Shown piece after piece: positions 7,586 through 15,668 of a DNA stretch of 64,000 nucleotides; position 1 is the first letter of the stretch; the number at the start of each line of letters is the position of its first letter. A model generated the notes under the pieces. That model saw only the letters and a program-made list of their open reading frames with translations. It was not told where the DNA came from and did not search any database. Source of the stretch: Psychrobacillus sp044762855 (GTDB lineage: Bacteria; Bacillota; Bacilli; Bacillales_A; Planococcaceae); contig NZ_JBIWFB010000001.1 of assembly GCF_044762855.1 (NCBI RefSeq), forward strand, positions 1 to 64,000, read 5' to 3'. The position numbers and the translations under genes are program-made.

Positions 7586-8581
7586 ATGAAAGTCAATATT
7601 TACGATGTTGCTAAGGCAGCCAATGTTTCTATTGCTACGGTGTCAAAAGTTATTAATAATACCGGTCGAATAAGCGATAAGACTAAAAAAAAGGTGAATG
7701 ATATCATTAGAGAATTGGATTACAAACCAAGTTTAATTGCCTCTGCTTTAATGGGGAAAAATACTCGAACGATAGGGTTTATCCTTCCAGATTTAGCAAA
7801 CCCGTTCTTTTCGGAGTTGGCTAGATACATAGAAGATAAAGCCAATGAATATGATTATAATGTTGTAATTTGTAGTACAGATTATTTAAAGGAAAAAGAG
7901 GATATGTATATTTCCTTATTGATGCAAAAAAATGTGGATGGCTTTATTTTAGCTTCTGGTTTTGAACATTTTGAAACAGTTCAAAAATTAATGGATGAGG
8001 AAGTACCGGTCGTAATTGTAGCTAGAAATTATCCCGAGGTACCAGTCAATTTAGTAGCTATTCATGATTATGAAGCAGGGTATCAAGCAACTTCATACTT
8101 AATTCAACAAGGACATAAAAGAATTTCGATTATTGCTAGAGATATTTGGAGTAATAGAGAAAGGTTTAGAGGTTACTCTGATGCAATGAAAGATCATCAA
8201 TTACCCATTCCATCGGAAATTTATTACGCAAAAGAATCTACTATTCAAGCAGGACATGATAGCTTGCAACAAATAATGCAAGAATCAAAAATAGCTCCCA
8301 CAGCCATTTTTGCTTGTAATGATATGATGGCGGTAGGAGCTATTAAAGCGAGTCAAAAAATGGGGTTAGTTGTTCCAGATGATATATCTGTGATGGGCTT
8401 TGATGATACACTCATAGCTCAAATTATTAATCCGGCTTTAACAACTATTGCTCAACCTAAAAAAAAGATAGCTAATGAAGCAGTAGATTTACTTATGAGT
8501 GCAATAGATGGGGATACTAAAAACCACACGATTATTCTAAAAACGGAGTTAATTGAAAGGGAAAGTGTAAAAAAAATTTAA
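7586..8581 (+). CDS. LacI family transcriptional regulator
   Basis: 331 aa from the ATG at 7586, chosen because GAGGAGA sits just before it; an ATG 15 bp earlier overlaps that site. The N-terminus IYDVAKAANVSIATVSKVIN is the LacI helix-turn-helix with hinge sequence, followed by a periplasmic-binding-protein-like sensor (TIGFILPDLANPFFSEL, IFACNDMMAVGA, MGFDDTLIAQIINPALTTI). It is transcribed divergently from the dehydrogenase operon and just upstream of the kinase-transketolase operon. LacI-type palindromes GTTAAGCGCTTAAC occur before the latter genes, so it probably represses the island until its sugar or polyol inducer appears. Confidence 0.92.
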   Translation: MKVNIYDVAKAANVSIATVSKVINNTGRISDKTKKKVNDIIRELDYKPSLIASALMGKNTRTIGFILPDLANPFFSELARYIEDKANEYDYNVVICSTDYLKEKEDMYISLLMQKNVDGFILASGFEHFETVQKLMDEEVPVVIVARNYPEVPVNLVAIHDYEAGYQATSYLIQQGHKRISIIARDIWSNRERFRGYSDAMKDHQLPIPSEIYYAKESTIQAGHDSLQQIMQESKIAPTAIFACNDMMAVGAIKASQKMGLVVPDDISVMGFDDTLIAQIINPALTTIAQPKKKIANEAVDLLMSAIDGDTKNHTIILKTELIERESVKKI

Positions 8582-8631
8582 ATTTATAGTTGAAAATTCC
8601 GAAAAATTGATTTATATTAATTTGCAAGAAG

Positions 8632-8645
8632 GTTAAGCGCTTAAC
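8632..8645. promoter_or_regulatory. LacI-family operator before the kinase gene
   Basis: GTTAAGCGCTTAAC is a perfect 14-bp palindrome with the central CG typical of LacI-family sites. It lies just upstream of the kinase ribosome site and downstream of the lacI-type gene. A variant occurs before the transketolase genes. Confidence 0.7.
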
Positions 8646-8665
8646 TTTTAGTGGAGGTGATTATT

Positions 8666-9871
8666 ATTTTAAATGGAAATGCTATTATCATCCAATCTGG
8701 AGGACCGACAGCTGTTATAAACAGTTCTTTGGTGGGGATTGTAGAGGCAATTTTGGAATTTAATAACCCAAATATAAAAATTTTCGGGGCAAAGGGTGGA
8801 GTGAAAGGATTACTGAATAACTCTTTAGTGCGATTGGATACTTTGTCAAAAGAAAAACTCCGGTCAATTAAATACACTCCCGGTGCTGTGCTTGGAACAT
8901 GTCGTTTAAAAATAGAGGAATTTCATCTGCAAGAAATAATCAGAATATTTAAAGTGTACAATATAACCCATTGTTTTTATATTGGTGGAAATGGATCTAT
9001 GTATGTTGCGGAGCAAATTAGTATCTACGCGAAGGAACTAAATTATCCACTTTGTACTATTGGTGTTCCTAAATCAATAGATAATGATTTGGCTGGAATT
9101 GACCATTCTCCTGGATATGCGAGTGCCGCTAAATTTTTAGTAGCATGTACGGAAGATATAACACTGGATATCGTCAGTTATGAGACGCCTAAAAAGGTAA
9201 CCATTATGGAAACGATGGGACGTAATACAGGATGGCTTGCAGGTTCATGCTCGCTAGCGGAACAGAAATCTTCAAATTGCAAACAATTAATATATATTCC
9301 AGAGAGCCCGTTTAGCTTGAGTAATTGTCTTGAAGCTATTGAGCATAATTATAATAATAATTATCATACTTTACTAATTGTTTCAGAGGGAATAAGAGAT
9401 GAGCAGGATGAGCTCATTATATCAAATACATTACAATTTGATAGTTTAAATAGACCAAAGTTGGGCGGGGTATCTTGGTTTTTAAAAGATGAAATTGAGA
9501 ACAATTTAAATATTGGAACTCGCTGTATAGACACAAGTATTTGGCAAAGAAGCAGTTCTAGATACATTTCTTTAACTGATGTGAACGAAGCATATAATTT
9601 AGGGTATAAAGCATGGCAATTAGCACTAAATAGTAGAAACAATGTAATGGTTACACTTTCTAGATTAAATATACCAGAATATAACGTTGTATATAGTTCA
9701 GTTCTTTTAAGTAAAGTCGTTGGAATCGAGAAAAAAGTTCCGATGCATTGGTATGATGAGCAAAAAAAGGTAATGAAAGAAGAGTTTCTAGATTATATTA
9801 AACCATTAGTAAAAGGCGATATCGTTCATCCGAAATTTGACTTAGAAGAGCAGCATATTAGTATTTTATAA
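8666..9871 (+). CDS. Phosphofructokinase family protein (PPi/ATP-PFK, group III type), probable AUU start
   Basis: About 401 aa. Family motifs are NAIIIQSGGPTAVINSS at the N-terminus, FYIGGNGSM, GVPKSIDNDLAGIDHSPGYA and METMGRNTGWLAGS. The PKSIDND lysine is typical of PPi-dependent and plant-type enzymes, while Gly in GGNG is the ATP-type residue, so donor choice is unclear. A GTG at 8651 keeps the frame but overlaps the ribosome site. The strong GGAGGTGA (8653-8660) fits an ATT start at 8666, giving the expected short N-terminus. With the split transketolase behind it, it may phosphorylate fructose 6-phosphate or sedoheptulose 7-phosphate. Confidence 0.8.
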   Translation: MLNGNAIIIQSGGPTAVINSSLVGIVEAILEFNNPNIKIFGAKGGVKGLLNNSLVRLDTLSKEKLRSIKYTPGAVLGTCRLKIEEFHLQEIIRIFKVYNITHCFYIGGNGSMYVAEQISIYAKELNYPLCTIGVPKSIDNDLAGIDHSPGYASAAKFLVACTEDITLDIVSYETPKKVTIMETMGRNTGWLAGSCSLAEQKSSNCKQLIYIPESPFSLSNCLEAIEHNYNNNYHTLLIVSEGIRDEQDELIISNTLQFDSLNRPKLGGVSWFLKDEIENNLNIGTRCIDTSIWQRSSSRYISLTDVNEAYNLGYKAWQLALNSRNNVMVTLSRLNIPEYNVVYSSVLLSKVVGIEKKVPMHWYDEQKKVMKEEFLDYIKPLVKGDIVHPKFDLEEQHISIL

Positions 9872-9956
9872 TATTTGGTTGTGATTTGAGAGTGAGTTTA
9901 AAAACGAATAGGGTGTAAATAAAATCACCGTGTAATAGAATTTTTTTAAAAAATTT

Positions 9957-9970
9957 GGTTAAGCGCTTTC
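9957..9970. promoter_or_regulatory. LacI-family operator before the transketolase genes
   Basis: GGTTAAGCGCTTTC matches the perfect operator upstream of the kinase gene through the core TTAAGCGCTT. It lies just upstream of the transketolase ribosome site. Confidence 0.6.
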
Positions 9971-9995
9971 TTTAGAGATGATGAGGAGGATTTAT

Positions 9996-10838
9996 ATGTC
10001 AAGTAACAATACATTACTAAAAGAAAAATCGAAAGCTGCTCGAAAAAGTTTATTAAAAGTTGTTCACCATGCGGGGGCTGGTCACATAGGAGGTCCACTA
10101 TCGGCAATTGATGTATTAACAGCTCTTTACTTTCAAGAAATGAATGTTGAACCTTCTAATCCATATAAAGTGGATCGTGATCGCTTTGTTTTGTCAAAGG
10201 GGCATTCAGCTATAGGGTTATATGCCGTATTGGCAGAAAAAGGTTATCTTGATCAAAAGGAACTGTACACTTTTGACTCATTAGATTCAAGGCTACAAGG
10301 TCATCCAGATATGAAAATATTACCTGGTATTGAAATGTCGACTGGATCTCTAGGTCAAGGTATATCGGCTGCGGTTGGAATGGCACTAGGTGCGAAAGTG
10401 CAAGGTCAATCATTTAGAACTTATTGCATGATTGGTGATGGCGAGTCCCAAGAAGGGCAAGTATGGGAAGCCGCGTTTATAGCTTCAAAATATGAGTTAG
10501 ACAATCTCGTAGTTATTCTAGATTACAATAAACTTCAACAATATGGTTGGGTAGGAACAAATACCGAGCGAGCTGTTCCAAATGACTTGGTAGAAGAAAA
10601 ATGGGGGGCCTTTGGATGGAATGTTATTCGAATAGATGGGCACTCATTTGAAGAAATTTTAGAAGGCTTTAGACAGGCGAAGTTAGTAAAACAAAAACCG
10701 ACGATCCTTATTGCAGATACAGTAAAGGGTAAAGGAATTAGTTTTATGGAAAATAATTATTTATGGCATTCTAGAATTCCTACAGACGAAGAATTATCAG
10801 TGGCATTAAAAGAATTAGACGAAAGTGGTGACTTATAA
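9996..10838 (+). CDS. Transketolase, N-terminal (thiamine-diphosphate) subunit
   Basis: 280 aa from the ATG at 9996, preceded by GAGGAGGA. It has the half-length transketolase fold: HHAGAGHIGGPLSAIDVLTALYF, SKGHSAIGLYAVLA, STGSLGQGISAAVGMALG and the thiamine-diphosphate motif IGDGESQEGQVWEAA with LDYNKLQQYG. The stop codon overlaps the ATG of the C-terminal subunit by one base (TAATG), which indicates translational coupling of the two halves. Split transketolases are common in carbohydrate-specific operons. It should transfer two-carbon units between ketose and aldose phosphates made in this island. Confidence 0.93.
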   Translation: MSSNNTLLKEKSKAARKSLLKVVHHAGAGHIGGPLSAIDVLTALYFQEMNVEPSNPYKVDRDRFVLSKGHSAIGLYAVLAEKGYLDQKELYTFDSLDSRLQGHPDMKILPGIEMSTGSLGQGISAAVGMALGAKVQGQSFRTYCMIGDGESQEGQVWEAAFIASKYELDNLVVILDYNKLQQYGWVGTNTERAVPNDLVEEKWGAFGWNVIRIDGHSFEEILEGFRQAKLVKQKPTILIADTVKGKGISFMENNYLWHSRIPTDEELSVALKELDESGDL

Positions 10839-11791
10839 TGCAAGCTTCCCAACTTAAAACGGCATCAATGCGTGACAGTTTTAGTGAAACACTTTACCAG
10901 TTAGCTGTAAACGATCCTAGAGTTTTTGTATTGGACGGAGATTTAGCTACTTCAACTAAAATTGAAAAGGTAGCGAAAGAACGTCCACAAAAGTTTTTAC
11001 AAATGGGGATAGCTGAACAAAATATGTTAAGTGTTGCTGCCGGTTTAGCAACAACTGGACTTCAGCCATGGGCAGTAACCTTTGCCGCATTCATGTCAAA
11101 GCGTGCTTTAGACCAGATTCAAGTGCAAATCGCACAACCTAAGTTAAATGTAAAAATGATTGGTGCTTATAGCGGATTGTTGACAGGGGTTACAGGAAAA
11201 ACACATCAGGCGTTAGAGGATATCGCAATCTTTAGAAGTTTAGCTAATATGACGGTTCTAGCACCAGCAGATTCAGTTGAAACAGCCAAAATGATGGAAT
11301 GGGCTAATCAATATGACGGACCAGTATATATTCGATTGGCTCGAGATAATTATCCTATCTTATTCGATGATTCGTACGTTTTCAAACCAAATAAAGGAGT
11401 TGTCCTAAAAGAGGGGACGGACTTAACTATTATCTCTACTGGAACTGCGACAAGTCGCGCTCTTGAGGCTACCAAAATATTAAAACAAAAAAATATATCA
11501 TCTGCGGTAGTTCATTTACCTTCCATAAAACCAATCGATCAAGAACTAATTATCGAAATGGCTGTAAAAACGAAAGCAATTGTTACTGTAGAAGAACATA
11601 GCATTTATGGAGGGTTAGGTGGTGCGATAGCAGAAATATTAGCAGCAAATGTACCAACCCCTATTGAATTTGTAGGTGTGAAAGATCGTAATTCAGAATC
11701 TGCTAGTAACGAAGCATTGTTGGAGAAATACGAAATTTCGACAAAGTTTATTGTTGAAGCAGCACAACGAATTAACTTGAGAAAAAAATAG
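10838..11791 (+). CDS. Transketolase, C-terminal (pyrimidine-binding) subunit
   Basis: 317 aa. It has the Pyr and C-terminal domains of transketolase: VLDGDLATSTKIEKVA, the catalytic Glu in MGIAEQNMLSVAAGLA, FAAFMSKRALDQIQ, SGLLTGVTGKTHQALEDIA, and the C-terminal TVEEHSIYGGLGGAIAE. It pairs with the preceding N-terminal subunit, with overlapping stop and start codons. The partner order matches other split transketolases. No aldolase, transaldolase or isomerase is in the cluster, so it must draw on central metabolism. Confidence 0.93.
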   Translation: MQASQLKTASMRDSFSETLYQLAVNDPRVFVLDGDLATSTKIEKVAKERPQKFLQMGIAEQNMLSVAAGLATTGLQPWAVTFAAFMSKRALDQIQVQIAQPKLNVKMIGAYSGLLTGVTGKTHQALEDIAIFRSLANMTVLAPADSVETAKMMEWANQYDGPVYIRLARDNYPILFDDSYVFKPNKGVVLKEGTDLTIISTGTATSRALEATKILKQKNISSAVVHLPSIKPIDQELIIEMAVKTKAIVTVEEHSIYGGLGGAIAEILAANVPTPIEFVGVKDRNSESASNEALLEKYEISTKFIVEAAQRINLRKK

Positions 11792-12044
11792 TGAGTCTAT
11801 TTGATACATTGAAATAAATATAGTCGAGAATTTCATTGATTATGTTGAAATGAAAGGCTTCCAAGTTCATCATTTCATTATGTAAGAGTTTCCATTAATA
11901 AACGGTTCAGTTCTTTCGAACAGTATGTGTTCAATTATAAAAAAAAGTGCTATAAACGTAAAATTGAAGTCCAAGAAGATATTTTAAGGCAGATTTATCT
12001 GTTTGAAGATATAAATTTTATTTCACAAATATGGGGGGATATGG
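11792..12044. other. Intergenic region, nothing recognised
   Basis: About 250 bp between the transketolase and the TRAP binding protein. One frame stays open and reads SINKRFSSFEQYVFNYKKK and onward into the dctP start region, which could be a decayed gene end, but no family is recognised and no ribosome site is seen. Confidence 0.4.
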
Positions 12045-13067
12045 ATGAAGAAGTTTTTAGTTTTACTAGTCGTCCTAATGGGCAGTTTTATGGCTGGTTG
12101 TAGTTCTGAAGAGGGAGAAGCAAAGGGACAGGGCAAAGGGGATGCCGGGAACAATGGTGATCAATTAATATTAGATTTAAGTATTCCAGAACCTGAAGAT
12201 GCAAAATTTGGGCTAACGGCTACGGCATTTAAGGAAGAATTAGAAGCACTTACAGATAATAAAATGACTGTAAAAATACACGGTAATAACTCCCTTGGCG
12301 GTGAAAGGGAAGTGTTTGAACTGATGGGTCTAGGTTCAGTAGATATGGCAATTCAATCCGCGGGGCCTATGGGGAATTGGGTTCCAGAGTTTAATATTTT
12401 TGACTTGCCATTTCTATTTGATAATACGGATCACGTTTACAGTGTGTTAGATGGTTCGATTGGTGAAGAATTAAATGAAAAGTTCGAAACTGCAACGAAT
12501 GTAAAAATATTAGGTTGGGTTGAAAACGGTTTCGTAGCAACTACATCAAATAATATTATCAATAGAGTAGAAGATGTTAAGAAAATGAAAATTCGTGTTC
12601 AAGAAAATGAAATTCAAATTGATACGTGGAAAGCTTATGGAGCTGAGCCAACTCCAATGGCTTGGACAGAAGTATTTACAGGTTTACAGCAAGGTGTAAT
12701 AGATGGACATTCGAACTCTGCCGCTACTATTAAATCTTCTAAAATTTACGAAGTACAAGACTATGTAGCGGAAATAGAAGATCGTTTTAGTGCAGCACCA
12801 ATTTCTATAAGTACAGCAACATTCGATCGTTTAACTGAAGAGCAACAAAATGCGGTATTAAAGGCGGCGGAAGTAGCAGAAGTAAAAGGTAGAGAATTTA
12901 ACAAGCAAAAAGTTGAAGAGGCCTTAGAATTTTTAAAATCAGAAGGAATTACAATTACTTCTCCAGATAAAGAGTCATTTAAAGCGAGTGCAGAGAGTGT
13001 TTATACTAAGTGGGCACCGAAGCTTGGCGAAGAGCTTATCGATAAAATCCGAAATACATCATATTAA
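12045..13067 (+). CDS. dctP: TRAP transporter solute-binding lipoprotein (DctP family)
   Basis: 340 aa. A lipoprotein signal with lipobox MAGC at residues about 18-21 is followed by an acidic linker and the DctP domain (KMTVKIHGNNSLGGEREVFE, FDLPFLFDNTDHVY, VQENEIQIDTWKAYGAEPTPMAW with the substrate-carboxylate Arg region, FTGLQQGVIDGHSN). It would capture a small organic or sugar acid outside the membrane and feed the DctQM permease encoded next. GGGGGGAT gives a strong ribosome site. A long hairpin follows the stop codon, probably to make more binding protein than permease. Confidence 0.93.
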   Translation: MKKFLVLLVVLMGSFMAGCSSEEGEAKGQGKGDAGNNGDQLILDLSIPEPEDAKFGLTATAFKEELEALTDNKMTVKIHGNNSLGGEREVFELMGLGSVDMAIQSAGPMGNWVPEFNIFDLPFLFDNTDHVYSVLDGSIGEELNEKFETATNVKILGWVENGFVATTSNNIINRVEDVKKMKIRVQENEIQIDTWKAYGAEPTPMAWTEVFTGLQQGVIDGHSNSAATIKSSKIYEVQDYVAEIEDRFSAAPISISTATFDRLTEEQQNAVLKAAEVAEVKGREFNKQKVEEALEFLKSEGITITSPDKESFKASAESVYTKWAPKLGEELIDKIRNTSY

Positions 13068-13073
13068 AACGAA

Positions 13074-13115
13074 TTTACCGAAGCGAGTTCATTTTTTTGA
13101 TCTCGCTTCGGTAAA
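13074..13115 (+). other. Intercistronic hairpin between dctP and dctQ
   Basis: A 14-bp perfect stem (TTTACCGAAGCGAG and its complement) with a T-rich loop and no T run after it. It lies a few bases after the dctP stop. It resembles processing/stabilising hairpins that raise the level of the binding protein over the permease. Confidence 0.65.
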
Positions 13116-13152
13116 GTAATAAGACCTTTAGAAATATCTATTTTACACACCA

Positions 13153-13167
13153 TTGAAAGCATTTTCA
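13153..13167 (+). promoter_or_regulatory. cre-like site between dctP and dctQ
   Basis: TTGAAAGCATTTTCA matches the CcpA cre consensus WTGNAARCGNWWWCA at 14 of 15 positions (central G is A). It suggests carbon catabolite control of the transporter genes, possibly by a roadblock. Confidence 0.4.
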
Positions 13168-13275
13168 TTTTGGAGGAAGACATTTTCCAAAGTTTATTTG
13201 AGAAAATTGTATTTTAAATAATAAATTAGCAACGAATAAGATCTTTTTATAAATACATAAGGGGTGTGAAGAAAT

Positions 13276-13776
13276 TTGGAATCCATTTTAAGGACTTACT
13301 TACGTTTTATTGATCGATTAAATAAAGTAATGGGCTACATATTAACTCTTCTATTAGCTATAATGACAGCAATTATTTTTTGGCAAGTGTTCTCTCGTTT
13401 CGTAGTAGGTTCTTCTTTATCCTGGTCAGAAGAACTATCTAGATTTTTGATGATTTTCATGATTTTAATTGGTTCCTCAATTGCTCTAAGAAACAATGAA
13501 TTAATTGCAATAGAGATTTTATTAGAAAAAGTAGAAAATTTATCAAAAAAGATTGTTGTAATTACCATTCACGTTATATCACTGGTATTTTTTGTAATTT
13601 TAATCAAATACGGTTATTCTATGGCCCAAAGTTTTACTAATCAAATGGCACCGGGATTAGGTATCTCAATGAAATATATTTATTTAGCATTACCACTTGG
13701 TGGTGTATTACTTCTATTAAATTCATTAGCTTGTATAGTTGAAGAAATCATTGGGAAGGGGGAAAATAAATGTTAA
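13276..13776 (+). CDS. dctQ: TRAP transporter small permease (DctQ family)
   Basis: 166 aa, starting at TTG behind AAGGGGTG. Four membrane segments are evident, with the DctQ signature region FWQVFSRFVVGSSLSWSEEL and SRFLMIFMILIGSSIALRNNE near residues 35-75. It forms the membrane complex with DctM and receives substrate from the DctP lipoprotein. The end overlaps the start of dctM by seven bases. Confidence 0.92.
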   Translation: MESILRTYLRFIDRLNKVMGYILTLLLAIMTAIIFWQVFSRFVVGSSLSWSEELSRFLMIFMILIGSSIALRNNELIAIEILLEKVENLSKKIVVITIHVISLVFFVILIKYGYSMAQSFTNQMAPGLGISMKYIYLALPLGGVLLLLNSLACIVEEIIGKGENKC

Positions 13777-15044
13777 TCATATTCTTTATTTCATTATTTG
13801 TACTCATGTTTTTAGGAGTGCCAATAGCGATATCACTAGGTTTGTCAACCGTTTTAGGGATATCTCTTCATGAAACCCTTCCAATGGAAATTGTTCCTCA
13901 AAGAATTTTTGTTTCACTAAATTCATTTCCGCTAATGGCTATTCCTTTTTTTATATTAGCCGGGAATATTATGGGTATTGGTAGTATGTCTAAAAGACTT
14001 GTTAATTTTGCTAGTTCACTAGTAGGTCACTTCTCAGGTGGACTTGCTATGGTTGCAATTGTAACGTCCATGTTTTTTGCTGCAATTTCTGGCTCGGGGG
14101 CTGCAACTACTGCTGCGATTGGTTCCATCTTAATACCGGCAATGGTCGCTAAAGGCTATAAAATTGAGTATGCCGCAGCCAATCAAGCAGTAGCTGGTGC
14201 TTTAGGGATTATTATACCGCCGAGTATCGCGATGATTCTTTATGGTGTTGCAGCAGAGGTATCCATAGGCGATCTATTTATTGCTGGAATTATTCCAGGG
14301 TTGCTAATTACTTTTTCTTTATTAGTTAGTGCAATTATTATTGCAAAAAGAAATGGTTATGTAGGGGAAGAAAAACAGAGTTTCCCTAGTGTACTGAAAT
14401 CTTTTAAGGAAGCGATATTGGCAATCTTAATGCCACTCATTGTATTGGGTGGGATTTACACGGGTGTCTTCACTCCAACGGAAGCTTCAGTAGTAGCTGT
14501 TGTGTATTCGCTAGTTGTAGGTATGTTTATATATAGGGATATTACACCGCAACAACTAGGAAAAGTGTTAAAGGATAGTGCAGTAAATAGTTCCGTTATT
14601 ATGTTTGTAATTGGTGGAGCTGGCTTATTTGGATTTTTTATTGGTATTAATAGCGTTCCTGATATGATCTACGAATCGATTTCATCATTAGTTTCAAGCA
14701 AATATGCGTTCTTATTCCTTGTTAACATCATATTATTTGTTGCAGGTATGTTTTTAGAGGGTGGCGCAGCAATTCTAATTTTAGTTCCATTATTGCTAGG
14801 CACCGCGATTAACTTAGGGATTGATCCTGTCCATTTCGGGGTTATTATGGTGTGTAACTTGGCTATCGGATTAGTGACACCTCCTGTTGGAATAGATTTA
14901 TTTGTAGTTTCCAAATTAACTAATGTTAGTATTATGCGAATTGCCAAGTATGCAATCCCACTAATTTTAATACTGATTTTAGATGTACTCATTATTACTT
15001 ATGTTCCGATTTTATCTACTTGGTTACCGTCATTATTGAAATAA
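13770..15044 (+). CDS. dctM: TRAP transporter large permease (DctM family)
   Basis: 424 aa, very hydrophobic with about 12 membrane segments. DctM features include SLNSFPLMAIPFFILAGN, AISGSGAATTAAIGSILIPAM, GIIIPPSIAMILYGV, FTPTEASVVAVVY and a C-terminal LVTPPVGIDLFVV. It is the sodium-driven transport subunit of the DctPQM system and overlaps dctQ, so the two are translationally coupled. It is the import route for the island's unknown substrate. Confidence 0.94.
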   Translation: MLIIFFISLFVLMFLGVPIAISLGLSTVLGISLHETLPMEIVPQRIFVSLNSFPLMAIPFFILAGNIMGIGSMSKRLVNFASSLVGHFSGGLAMVAIVTSMFFAAISGSGAATTAAIGSILIPAMVAKGYKIEYAAANQAVAGALGIIIPPSIAMILYGVAAEVSIGDLFIAGIIPGLLITFSLLVSAIIIAKRNGYVGEEKQSFPSVLKSFKEAILAILMPLIVLGGIYTGVFTPTEASVVAVVYSLVVGMFIYRDITPQQLGKVLKDSAVNSSVIMFVIGGAGLFGFFIGINSVPDMIYESISSLVSSKYAFLFLVNIILFVAGMFLEGGAAILILVPLLLGTAINLGIDPVHFGVIMVCNLAIGLVTPPVGIDLFVVSKLTNVSIMRIAKYAIPLILILILDVLIITYVPILSTWLPSLLK

Positions 15045-15068
15045 AGAGATGGTTTTATAATGGGATGA

Positions 15069-15632
15069 ATGAAGGAAGTGTATGCTATTAATAGATTAGC
15101 AGTTATTGGTGCTGAAACGATGGGATTGGATATTGCCAAGTTTTTCATTACGAAAGAATGCCAAGTGGTTTTGTTTGATAAAGAGCAAGGTATCCTTGAA
15201 AAAAATTTAGTTGTTTGTAAAATAAAACTGGACAGAGGAAGAATGTTCAAGATTAGTAATGCAACAGATCTTCAACGATTAAATGACGTTTCACTTATTG
15301 TAGAAGCCATTCATGAAAATGAGCGAAAAAAAGGAACTATACAAAGAATTGGAAGCGCTGTTATCTAGTAAAGTGGTTATAGCAACCAATACCTCAGGAA
15401 TACCAATTAATCAGTTGTACAGTGAATTGAAATATCCTAATCGATTTATCATGTCTATATGACAGATAATCGGACGGTACTGTCGAAACTACTCCAAGAA
15501 AAAGTGGCTGGTGGAGACTTAGGTGTCAAAACTGGCAAAGGATTTTATGAGTGGGCACTGCCTTCTAAAGAAATTCGAAAGCAAAATAGTCAAGACTTAG
15601 AATCACTAGTTCAATGGATTGAAAGAATCTAA
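15069..15632 (+). pseudogene. 3-hydroxyacyl-CoA dehydrogenase family, broken
   Basis: It starts MKEVYAINRLAVIGAETMGLDIA, a damaged NAD-binding fold (GAETMG where GAGTMG is usual). The first frame ends at 15368. After a frame change near 15330 the family sequence goes on (KVVIATNTSGIPINQLY, YPNRFIMSI), then a stop and a large internal deletion, then the conserved C-terminus GDLGVKTGKGFYEW to a natural stop at 15632. Normal members have about 280-320 aa; only some 185 codons remain. It lies between dctM and the iron alcohol dehydrogenase and once probably supplied another oxidation step in the pathway. Confidence 0.85.
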
Positions 15633-15668
15633 TTGTATTTAAGCATTCAAAAAGGAAGGAAGGCTAAT

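Noticed and set aside
13171..13210. GGAGGAAG followed by ATT as a possible leader peptide before dctQ
   Set aside because: Only 11 codons, no start better than ATT, and no sign of function.
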